This document shows positions 15,698-22,472 of a stretch of DNA of 26,255 nt, piece after piece. The stretch spans positions 1 through 26,255 of the IMG/VR virus record IMGVR_UViG_3300035698_018088; one strand, given 5' to 3'. Source of the DNA: a virus. The stretch's first letter is position 1. Every line of letters begins with the position of its first letter. The notes beneath the pieces were generated by a model. That model did not search any database. It had not been told where the DNA came from and saw only the letters and a list, made by a program, of their open reading frames with translations. A program made the translations under genes and the position numbers.

Positions 15698-16403
15698 TCT
15701 TTCTCCTTAATATAAAATATAGTTTTATGGTATCTCTCCATATTTGCCAGGCTGTACCTAATCCTAACCTACCAAATCTTCTTTGCGGCTTTAACACTAT
15801 AGGAGCTTCTGCTATTTTATATCCTAAGTTATTTATATTTACTAATAATTCTAAATCATATGTGAATCCAACTTCTTTAATACTTACTTTTTTTAAAACT
15901 TCTTTTTTAAACAATTTTAATCCAGTTTGAGTATCATGTAAATTTAATTTAAAAAGAATTTTGATTATAAAATAATATCCTAAACTTAATATTCTTCTAC
16001 CTATTGGATATTCTATAACTGAACATTTATGCATTTTTGAACCAATTACTACATCAGCTTCTTCTATTTGCATAATATCTAATAATACTTTTATTTGTTC
16101 TGAAGAAATATCTAAATCAGCATCTATAAATACTATATAATCACCCATAGCTCTATCAATTCCAGCTCTTATTGCTGCTCCTTTACCTAAATTAGTCTCA
16201 TTATTGACTATTTTAAAATTTAATACTTTATCAAAATATTTATTTAATAATAATAAAGTACTATCTGTACTACCATCATCAACTATAATGATTTCTATAT
16301 TCATATTCATACTTAACAAAGTTTTATTTATTCTTAAAACAGTATTAATTATATTATTCTCTTCATTATATGCTGGTATTATTACTGATATAGTCTTTTT
16401 CAT
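15687..16403 (-). CDS. Polyprenyl-phosphate glycosyltransferase (ALG5/GtrB-like GT2)
   Basis: Encodes 238 residues. Motifs are ISVIIPAYNEENNI, IIIVDDGSTDST, the NLGKGAAIRAGIDRAMGD segment, and DADLD (catalytic, 94-98). Later DTQTGLKLFKKEV and FTYDLELLVNINNLGYKIAEAPI match dolichyl/undecaprenyl-phosphate glucosyltransferases. It would load a sugar onto the lipid carrier, giving the donor used by a GT-C enzyme such as the TMTC-like protein downstream. It lacks the C-terminal membrane spans of GtrB. ATG 16403 has no SD within reach; instead the 3' arm of a 9-bp hairpin lies 3 nt upstream. Confidence 0.92.
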   Translation of the reverse strand: MKKTISVIIPAYNEENNIINTVLRINKTLLSMNMNIEIIIVDDGSTDSTLLLLNKYFDKVLNFKIVNNETNLGKGAAIRAGIDRAMGDYIVFIDADLDISSEQIKVLLDIMQIEEADVVIGSKMHKCSVIEYPIGRRILSLGYYFIIKILFKLNLHDTQTGLKLFKKEVLKKVSIKEVGFTYDLELLVNINNLGYKIAEAPIVLKPQRRFGRLGLGTAWQIWRDTIKLYFILRRKNDL

Positions 16404-16406
16404 TGG

Positions 16407-16429
16407 AGAGGGATTATTTAAATCCCTCT
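16407..16429 (-). promoter_or_regulatory. Hairpin abutting a start codon that lacks an SD
   Basis: A perfect 9-bp inverted repeat (AGAGGGATT and AATCCCTCT) with a 5-nt loop lies between the 92-residue gene and the ALG5-like glycosyltransferase. It ends 3 nt before the ATG. The only SD-like sequence (AGAGGG) is the 5' arm of the stem. No U-tract follows, so a translation switch or mRNA-processing site fits better than a terminator. Confidence 0.5.
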
Positions 16430-16435
16430 TATTCT

Positions 16436-16714
16436 TTATGCAAATACAAATTCTGTTTGTTTACTTTTTAAAATTATCTTTTCTTCTTCATCAGGTAACC
16501 ATTCATAATAAGCTAATTTATATGTTGTACCTCTTCCAAATTTATCTTTAAATATTTTTTTAGTTAAAGCATTAGTATTTATCTCCATTGTTTTATTTTT
16601 ATATGATATGTGAGTGAATCCTGCTGATGATTTACAAGCTACTAAATCCATTCCTGCATATCTTGGTCCTATCTTAAATCCTTTAATTAATTTTCTTATT
16701 GTATATGTTTTCAT
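16436..16714 (-). CDS. Unknown 92-residue protein
   Basis: A small basic protein with no membrane segment. The centre alternates hydrophobic and polar residues like beta strands (FTHISYKNKTMEI), and the sequence contains KIGPRYAGMDLVACKS and YYEWLPDEEEK. It is the first gene after the terminator at 16761-16839, with a clear TAGGAG site. It is therefore read either by transcripts that pass the terminator or from a promoter I cannot see in the 46 bp between them. Placement at the head of the glycan operon would suit a regulator of it, but no family is recognised. Confidence 0.75.
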   Translation of the reverse strand: MKTYTIRKLIKGFKIGPRYAGMDLVACKSSAGFTHISYKNKTMEINTNALTKKIFKDKFGRGTTYKLAYYEWLPDEEEKIILKSKQTEFVFA

Positions 16715-16760
16715 TACTATACTCCTAAGTACAGTATTTTGAATCTACTCCTATCTTTTA

Positions 16761-16839
16761 AATAAAAAGAGCACCAACTCTTCCTGCTAGAGAAAAATAA
16801 CATAGAGAGATGTTTATGTTATTAAAAGAGTTGATGCTC
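16761..16839 (-). terminator. Large intrinsic terminator with internal stem and possible pseudoknot
   Basis: On minus-strand RNA, GAGCAUCAACUCUU pairs with AAGAGUUGGUGCUC over 14 bp with one G-U pair, followed by UUUUUAUU. The opposite strand would have a C-A mismatch at that place, so the structure belongs to the minus-strand transcript. The loop contains a second perfect 9-bp stem (AAUAACAUA/UAUGUUAUU). It also contains CUCUAGC, which is complementary to GCUAGAG just upstream of the terminator (16880-16874), so a pseudoknot could form. Confidence 0.85.
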
Positions 16840-17322
16840 CTTAAATTACTATAATAATTTTCTTTTTGATTTACTCTAGCATGTTGTTTCATTTTGTTAC
16901 ATTTCCTTTATTAATTATTTTTTATTAAAAAAACTATTAATTATCTTTTGTAATGACGACTAAACCCTCTTTCCCAATTCAATTCTCATTAAATTAAAGA
17001 TAAAAGGTTGTTTTTGTTACATTATCATAAAAATTTAAAGAAGAACTTGTATCAGGTAGCATTTTAGAGTTCTACAAGGAGTGCTATACTCCTATAGTTT
17101 TTCCCAAATGGTCGGAGCGGAATGGCTTGGTCGTCATTATTGCTTCCGGAACTTCTCCTCTAATAGTTTTAAGAGATACCAGCTCTTGTGTTAAAATCGG
17201 TCTATTGGTTTTTATAGAAGCAAATACACCGAAAGGAACGCTTCTTTGATACTTATTTAATAATTGATTATCTTACAGGATTACTTATATGAAATTGTTA
17301 CGAAGAACTTACATTTTTTAAA

Positions 17323-17339
17323 GAGTAATTTTTTTACTC
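17323..17339 (-). promoter_or_regulatory. 5'-terminal hairpin of the candidate ncRNA
   Basis: A perfect inverted repeat GAGTAA/TTACTC with a 5-nt spacer begins 9 nt after the -10 box. Offset and spacer length equal those at the csp promoter (8688-8706), while the arm sequences differ. It would form the first structure of the transcript. Confidence 0.6.
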
Positions 17340-17348
17340 CTCACTTGT

Positions 17349-17377
17349 AATATAGCCCATAAACCACCCCAAGTAAA
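17349..17377 (-). promoter_or_regulatory. Promoter of the candidate ncRNA/glycan operon
   Basis: TTTACT (-35, 17377-17372) and TATATT (-10, 17354-17349) with a 17-bp spacer on the minus strand. The 12-mer TGGGCTATATTA is shared with the csp promoter, which has the same spacing. The -35 is weaker than consensus, as would suit an activated or alternative-sigma promoter. Confidence 0.72.
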
Positions 17378-17631
17378 GGGTTATTTTAAAATAGTTTGTA
17401 GAGATTATCATAAGTATATAGAAAATAACAAGTTATGAAAAATTAAAAAATAACTAAAAAAGTGACATTTTTCAATATTTAACTATATTCTTACTTTTTA
17501 TATATTTTATTTTTACTATTATGTAGTTTATTTTAAATCTCTATAAATTCTATATCTATACTATCTGTATACCTGTTATTTAGCGTTCTTTACCGGGTAC
17601 ATTCAATGTTATATACTTTAGCTATAGAACA
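17378..17631. other. Very AT-rich gap, no gene seen
   Basis: About 250 bp between the end of the 905-residue gene and the ncRNA promoter. I see no start codon with an SD. It holds weaker promoter-like pairs on the minus strand (for example TTGTTA and GATAAT with 16 bp between them, near 17404-17432), which are expected by chance in such DNA. A 7-bp stem (17583-17589 with 17626-17632, one G-U pair) sits at the stop codon of the large gene without a U-tract. Confidence 0.5.
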
Positions 17632-20349
17632 CTATTCCTTTATCTTTTTCATCAATTCTCTATACTCAGCTAAAGTCTTTTTTATGCGTTCCATTTCTTT
17701 AGTTCTATCTTTTCTCTTTGCTCTAGCATAACCTCTTTGTAATTCAGTTGCTTTATCTCTAAGATGATATAAAGCTCTATTCTTTAACTCTTTATGACTC
17801 ACTTTGTATATAGAAGTTAAAGTTTTAGAAAGTATCTTTTCATCAGTAGTTAATTCTTCTTTTCCTTCTATCTTCTTTCTCACAAGTTTATTTAATTCAT
17901 TAAGCAATCTTGCTTGTGGAAGAATTGTTGTTAAAGCGTGTTTTATTTTTGGTGATATATCCTGACGCAAGAATTCTTGTGTTTCTTTATCATATTTTTG
18001 TATTTCAGAATCAAAATATAAACTTTTATTAAATATTTCTTCCATTATATACTTTAAACCAGGAGTTAACATTTCTACAAACATTTCCTGAGGATTAGTA
18101 GCTAATTTTGCTAAATCTCCACCTGGTAAAAGACCTTCTAGAGGAATATATGTAACTGTATCTGCTGTTCTTTTGTATTCAACTGGTAATCTATCATATA
18201 AATTAGGATTTGCATATTTAAGTTTCAATAAATCTTGTTCATTACGTGCCCTAAATGCAGGGGCTGCTTTCATAAATTTTTCTGGGTGTTGCCATAATTG
18301 TTCTAATTGTAAAGGAATATTTTTTCTTGTCCAAGTATAAAAAGGAAAAAATCTTTTCATTGTAGTTTTCTCAAATTGTGTTAAATCTCCATAATCAAAT
18401 AAAAACTTCTTAACAGATTTAGAAGCAGCAAAAACATCATCTCCTTTATTTAATCTATCTATAAAATGAGCCATACGAGCATTATTTTCAATAGTTGTTC
18501 CAAATGCCATCCCTTTTTCTATTATAATATCTCCACTAGTAATTTTACCTGCTTTTGTTTTTAATGATTTTCTTAAAAATCCTTTTCCTATTTCTTTCTT
18601 AATTCCTTCTTCAATATCAGCACCATACCAACCTTTTCCAACTACTCCTGTTTTTTCTGCTTGTACAATTATATCATCTGCAGCTTGTGTAGTAATTTTA
18701 TGTAATTTAAGATTTGATAAAGCCATATTCTGTCTTTTACCTGGAATAATTTTATATTTTCTCCACATTTGAATTGCTTGTGCTTTACTATAATTAACAG
18801 GTTCTACTCCAGCAAGATAATTATTCCATGTATTACCTACCATATTTCTTAAATGGTATTGAGGAAAAGGTGCAAGTGTCCATTTTTTCCACATAGTTTG
18901 TACTTTGTCAAATCCTTGCATAAATAAATTTACTTCTTTAGGATTAAAATATTCTGTAGTATATCTTGAAATTTCTGAAGCTATTTCAGGGTCAAATACT
19001 TTATCTTTTAATGAAGGATTTAATTTAATAGCAGCTTTTGATAATGGTTGATAAAAGTTTTTTCCTTGTTTAATAGCATCATCTGATGACATTCCAAAAG
19101 TTTTACCTGCATCATCTAAAAATTCTGTTGTAGTACTTGCTTTAATTGATTTTAAACCTTTTTCAACAACTTTATAAACTGGGTCTTTCATTAAAAATTG
19201 TTCTACAGATTCTCCACCTAAACCTTTAAGATTATGAGATGTTAAAAAACTATCAAACTCTTTAAGAGTAAAATCACCTGTTCTTTTATTTAAATTTTTT
19301 GCAATATTATAAGAATATACTTTTTTATTTCCAATCTTAGCTTGTTTAAGATAGGTTAGAGCTTCTTTTTTAGTAATTTTAGGCAAATTAAGTAATTCAG
19401 GTGCTCCTTTAGATAAATAAGATATTGGTACTCCTGCTTTCATTTCTCCTGTTGTTATTCTAGATAAAGTACTTCTCATAGTATTTGATAATACTCTTGT
19501 TTCATTAGCAACTTCAATATTTGCTTGTGGGTTAGTAATTAATGTAGATACTTGTTTTTCAATATCATCTATAGATTGACCAGTTTTCTTTGAAATATTT
19601 TGTATTACATTTCTTGCTTTAATACCATATTGCATTTGTTTTGCTTTTGTATATTCAATTTTAGAAAGATTTTTTTCTATTATTTCATCTAACTGATTTA
19701 TTCCAGTTTTTGTAATAAACATTTTTCTTAACTGTGAAGTAACAGGTTGAGCTAAGGTTTTTACTTTATCAATAGTTTTAGCAATAAGAGGAACTTTTTT
19801 TGCAGTTTTACTAGCAACACTAAGTCCTTTTCCAATTCCTTTTGTAATTGGTGCTGCAAGATATGTTAAAGGGTCAGTAGCAACTTCCATTGCAAAAGCT
19901 CCTGCAGGAACTCTTGCTCCAGACCTTCTCATCATAGTTGTAATATCTTTTCTTTCTTCTCCAGTAACTCCTTTTTTAAATGCTTTAGCTAATTCTTTAA
20001 TACTAAAAGGTTTTTCTGCTTCTTTATATCCTACAGGTTTCCATTTTTTAATGTCTTGCCATAACCATTTATCAGGGTCATGTTCATGAACAAGTTTTGG
20101 AGTTTGTTTTCTAAGTTCATCTATTGTTGATGTTACTCCATAACTTGGTCTACTTATTATATCTATAATTTTACCAAAGTTAGACCTCTCATCAAATTTG
20201 TTCTTTTCTTCTCCCCCTATTGACTTAAAATCAACTTGTGAAGTACTTGGAATAAAATCAATCTTTTTTTCTGTAGGTTTAAAGTCAATTTTATTCTTTG
20301 TAGGTGTAAAATTTATTTTCTTCTTTGTAGGTGTAAAGTCAATAGACAT
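17632..20349 (-). CDS. Large internal virion protein (DNA-ejection type)
   Basis: Encodes 905 residues, mostly helical. Residues 3-47 are five 9-residue repeats of the form I-D-F-x-P-T-x-K-K. A hydrophobic/Ala-Gly region lies near 150-190 (PAGAFAMEVATDPLTYLAAP). Near residues 640-690 it carries KFLFDYGDLTQFEKTTMKRF followed by FPFYTWTRKNIPLQ. This motif occurs in very large phage internal virion proteins, possibly the LPD38-type domain of polyvalent proteins. Such proteins ride inside the capsid and are ejected with DNA. No transglycosylase motif is evident. It is the last gene of the tail block. SD GGAG precedes the start. Confidence 0.78.
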   Translation of the reverse strand: MSIDFTPTKKKINFTPTKNKIDFKPTEKKIDFIPSTSQVDFKSIGGEEKNKFDERSNFGKIIDIISRPSYGVTSTIDELRKQTPKLVHEHDPDKWLWQDIKKWKPVGYKEAEKPFSIKELAKAFKKGVTGEERKDITTMMRRSGARVPAGAFAMEVATDPLTYLAAPITKGIGKGLSVASKTAKKVPLIAKTIDKVKTLAQPVTSQLRKMFITKTGINQLDEIIEKNLSKIEYTKAKQMQYGIKARNVIQNISKKTGQSIDDIEKQVSTLITNPQANIEVANETRVLSNTMRSTLSRITTGEMKAGVPISYLSKGAPELLNLPKITKKEALTYLKQAKIGNKKVYSYNIAKNLNKRTGDFTLKEFDSFLTSHNLKGLGGESVEQFLMKDPVYKVVEKGLKSIKASTTTEFLDDAGKTFGMSSDDAIKQGKNFYQPLSKAAIKLNPSLKDKVFDPEIASEISRYTTEYFNPKEVNLFMQGFDKVQTMWKKWTLAPFPQYHLRNMVGNTWNNYLAGVEPVNYSKAQAIQMWRKYKIIPGKRQNMALSNLKLHKITTQAADDIIVQAEKTGVVGKGWYGADIEEGIKKEIGKGFLRKSLKTKAGKITSGDIIIEKGMAFGTTIENNARMAHFIDRLNKGDDVFAASKSVKKFLFDYGDLTQFEKTTMKRFFPFYTWTRKNIPLQLEQLWQHPEKFMKAAPAFRARNEQDLLKLKYANPNLYDRLPVEYKRTADTVTYIPLEGLLPGGDLAKLATNPQEMFVEMLTPGLKYIMEEIFNKSLYFDSEIQKYDKETQEFLRQDISPKIKHALTTILPQARLLNELNKLVRKKIEGKEELTTDEKILSKTLTSIYKVSHKELKNRALYHLRDKATELQRGYARAKRKDRTKEMERIKKTLAEYRELMKKIKE
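20209..20343 (-). repeat. Five tandem 27-bp (9-codon) repeats at the start of the large virion gene
   Basis: The encoded units are IDFTPTKKK, INFTPTKNK, IDFKPTEKK, IDFIPSTSQ and VDFKSIGGE. The first copies are most alike and the last most diverged, so the array looks like stepwise duplication from the 5' end. It encodes short linear motifs, possibly docking sites for a partner in the virion. Confidence 0.85.
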
Positions 20350-20366
20350 TTAAATTCTCCTTTTAA

Positions 20367-21146
20367 TTATTTTACTTCTGTATATCCTTCTGCTATAGCA
20401 TCTTCTAATTGTAATCTAATAATAGTTCCTTCTTGTCCTTCTTTATTTATTACCTTTACTGGCTCATATAGTTTAAGTTCTTCTTTAAAATTAACAGGGT
20501 CTAATTGATTAAATTGTATTACTTTCATAGCATCTGCAAGAGTTTTAACAGGCATTTCTTCTAATGCTCCAAATTCTTTAATTACTGTACCAGTTCCTCT
20601 ATTTAATCCTGCTTTAACAGAAGCTATCTCTTGTGATTGTCCCCAGCTAGGTTTTTTTTCAGATAATCCTAAATATTTTCTTCTTGCCTCTTTTTCTGTA
20701 ACACCTGCAAGGTCTCTAAATATTTGAGGTATCTGATTAGTTCTATCAGGTTGTCCTTGTATTGTTTGACTTTCTAAAACAGGTTCTCCCAGGACAGAAG
20801 TTACTTGTTTATCAGGATTATATTTACTAATTTCTTCTTCTGTTAAAACATTTTCTGGACTTTCTTCTCCAGCCATCATTGCTATTATATTTTTTGGTCT
20901 ATTTGTTCTTTTTTTAGTTTCATTTGTAAAATTAGATTTCATTTTTTCCTGAACTAATTTTGATAATTCATCTCTTTGAAAATGACCTAAATCAGCTTCA
21001 TCAACTCCTAAAATTTTTGCTGCTGAAGAACGATATGCTTTATCTTGTTTACCTTGTGCTAAATATTGTCCTCCTTTTAATACTAAACCTAATAATTGTC
21101 CTATTGGTGATTCTGGTTCTTTATACGGCTCTCCAACTATTGGCAT
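20367..21146 (-). CDS. Unknown virion-block protein, 259 residues
   Basis: Soluble, with a helical N-terminal third (IGQLLGLVLKGGQYLAQG), a polar linker rich in Gln, Pro and Glu, and a C-terminal beta-like ending (VKVINKEGQEGTIIRLQLED) that recalls the SH3-like or GT-(V/I)-type tail found at the end of many phage structural proteins. It starts 1 nt after the stop of the Gly/Ser-rich gene, and its GGAGG lies in that gene's last codons, so the two are translationally coupled. An internal virion or scaffold-like role near the 905-residue protein is likely. No family recognised. Confidence 0.75.
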   Translation of the reverse strand: MPIVGEPYKEPESPIGQLLGLVLKGGQYLAQGKQDKAYRSSAAKILGVDEADLGHFQRDELSKLVQEKMKSNFTNETKKRTNRPKNIIAMMAGEESPENVLTEEEISKYNPDKQVTSVLGEPVLESQTIQGQPDRTNQIPQIFRDLAGVTEKEARRKYLGLSEKKPSWGQSQEIASVKAGLNRGTGTVIKEFGALEEMPVKTLADAMKVIQFNQLDPVNFKEELKLYEPVKVINKEGQEGTIIRLQLEDAIAEGYTEVK

Positions 21147-21147
21147 A

Positions 21148-21672
21148 TTAATTACCTCCTCTTTGGGCTTGTAACATTTGAGCTATTAAGGCCCCTATAT
21201 TTTGTTTATCTCTAAAAACAAGGGGGGCTAATTGATTAGCTCCTCCTCCTCCAATTGGAGGTATTGGTGCTATGGATGCTGATGATTCATCTTTTTTCTT
21301 ATTGCTTAACATAGCTTTAATAGCATTCCCTAATTTTGGTTTATTTAATGCTTTACTTAACTCTGGTGCTGTTTTACCTAAACTAGATGACATAGGACGT
21401 AATCCACTTCCTGTTTTACCTAAACTAGATGACATAGAACTTGAAGGAGATTTTCCTAATGATAACATATTACTTAGAGGACCTTTTAAAGAACTTCCAA
21501 ATTTACCTAAAGAAGAACCTATTCCACTTCCAAATTTACCTATAGAAGACCCTACAGTTCCTGCAGTTTTACCTAAACCAGCTAAAGCAGAACTTGCAGC
21601 TTTTGCTAGACCACTACCTACAGTACCTGCTGCAGAACCTACTGCTGTTAATACGGGTAATAAAAATGACAT
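21148..21672 (-). CDS. Gly/Ser/Ala-rich repeat virion protein
   Basis: Encodes 174 residues. The first 110 are Gly, Ser, Ala and Leu with repeated SSLGK-like units and a hydrophobic N-terminus (MSFLLPVLTAVGSAAGTVGS). The end is more ordinary (NIGALIAQMLQAQ). Two units are encoded by a 27-bp exact repeat (21369-21395 and 21411-21437, 42 bp apart). Small proteins of this composition occur among podovirus ejection proteins, where they may insert into the host membrane. That role is inferred. SD AAGGAG. Confidence 0.75.
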   Translation of the reverse strand: MSFLLPVLTAVGSAAGTVGSGLAKAASSALAGLGKTAGTVGSSIGKFGSGIGSSLGKFGSSLKGPLSNMLSLGKSPSSSMSSSLGKTGSGLRPMSSSLGKTAPELSKALNKPKLGNAIKAMLSNKKKDESSASIAPIPPIGGGGANQLAPLVFRDKQNIGALIAQMLQAQRGGN

Positions 21673-21689
21673 AATTATATTCTCCTTTT

Positions 21690-22472
21690 TTAAATATTTT
21701 TACTAACAGAAAAACTAGTTTTATCTGATATACCTTTTAATATTTTTTGCCAAGTAGAAGGGTCAGCTTGTTTAGCTGCATAATAAGGTTCTTTTTGCAT
21801 TCCTGCTCCTAATTGTGCTATCTGTAATGGATATTCTTGTGTAGCTCTTAACCACTCATTATATATTGCTTCATTTCTTGCTTGGTCTAATGTTCTTTCT
21901 AATCCACCAAACTGTTGTAATGCTTGAGCTTTATTTAAAGGTCTTTGTTCTTCATATTGACCTATTTGTGCTGCTAAAGGAGCTGCTTGTAATCTTCTTC
22001 CTCTTTCATCTTCTTGCATACCATAAAGTAATTTATTCATAGCTATTGCAGAATCAGTTGATGCATCTCCTTGCTCTGCTAAACGTGCTCCACTCCAATA
22101 TCTTCCACCCCCTGCTGCTTGGTCAGATATTTGTTGGTGTGATTGTGCTAAGTTTCTAGCTGATTCAGCTTTAACAGCTTGATAATAACCACTTGTAGTG
22201 GGGTCATATTGTTCTGTCAAAGTTTTTTTAAGTTCTTCGCCAGCTAAATTCATTCCTTCAGATGGTGCAGCTTCTGTATATTTTTTTAAATAATCTAATG
22301 ATTCTTTTTCTTGTTCTGTAGTTGGTGCAACATATTCTCCTGTATATTGGTCCGCAGATTTTCCCATTTGCCCTTTTAACCAATCTATAGTTGGTTCTCT
22401 TATTTCTTTGTAAGGGTCTGCAACCATACCATATTCAGGAGTTTTTGTTTTGCTTTTAAATATACTACTCAT
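21690..22472 (-). CDS. Unknown virion-block protein, 260 residues
   Basis: Start is set at ATG 22472 because AAAGGAG lies 9 nt upstream; the frame is open further 5' to 22499, but that ATG has no SD. The protein is helical and rich in Gln, Ala, Glu and Tyr (LDQARNEAIYNEWLRATQEY). It also has a Gly-rich loop (QAAGGGRYWSGARLAEQGDA). The pattern is like phage internal virion or head-completion proteins that form helical bundles. Its 5' end overlaps the GNAT-like gene by 8 bp, suggesting coupling. Confidence 0.75.
   Translation of the reverse strand: MSSIFKSKTKTPEYGMVADPYKEIREPTIDWLKGQMGKSADQYTGEYVAPTTEQEKESLDYLKKYTEAAPSEGMNLAGEELKKTLTEQYDPTTSGYYQAVKAESARNLAQSHQQISDQAAGGGRYWSGARLAEQGDASTDSAIAMNKLLYGMQEDERGRRLQAAPLAAQIGQYEEQRPLNKAQALQQFGGLERTLDQARNEAIYNEWLRATQEYPLQIAQLGAGMQKEPYYAAKQADPSTWQKILKGISDKTSFSVSKNI

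Larger units (their letters stand above)
16761..17342 (-). ncRNA. Candidate structured non-coding RNA, about 580 nt
   Basis: The transcript would run from the promoter at 17349-17377 to the terminator at 16761. It has no ORF with a convincing start. Its middle (17041-17260) is much GC-richer than its surroundings: 31 of 60 bases are G or C in 17101-17160, against 13 of 60 in 17281-17340. Stems seen are 17323-17339, 17216-17221/17240-17245, 17171-17175/17183-17187, 17118-17122/17144-17148, 17077-17093 (6 bp, 5-nt loop) and 17046-17051/17073-17078. A long-range helix joins 16951-16966 to 17124-17139 (10 perfect pairs, then a mismatch and more pairs). Size and phage setting recall the large ornate RNAs GOLLD and ROOL, but I see no motif that proves membership. 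It could also be a regulated leader of the glycan operon. Confidence 0.6.

Noticed and set aside
16204-16551. 115-codon plus-strand hydrophobic frame.
   Set aside because: It spans the antisense of two well-supported genes and is a product of AT-rich antisense sequence.
16758-16892. A 44-codon ATG frame on the minus strand with AAGGAA upstream.
   Set aside because: It runs through both arms, the loop and the U-tract of the terminator, so its openness is probably accidental; the SD spacing is also long.
17090-17275. A minus-strand frame of about 62 codons open through the GC-rich island.
   Set aside because: It has no ATG near its 5' end and no SD. The GC bias and stems fit structured RNA better. 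A short peptide starting at its internal ATG remains possible.
21272-21706. 144-codon plus-strand frame.
   Set aside because: It is the shadow of the repetitive Gly/Ser-rich gene on the minus strand; no SD and no plus-strand neighbours.
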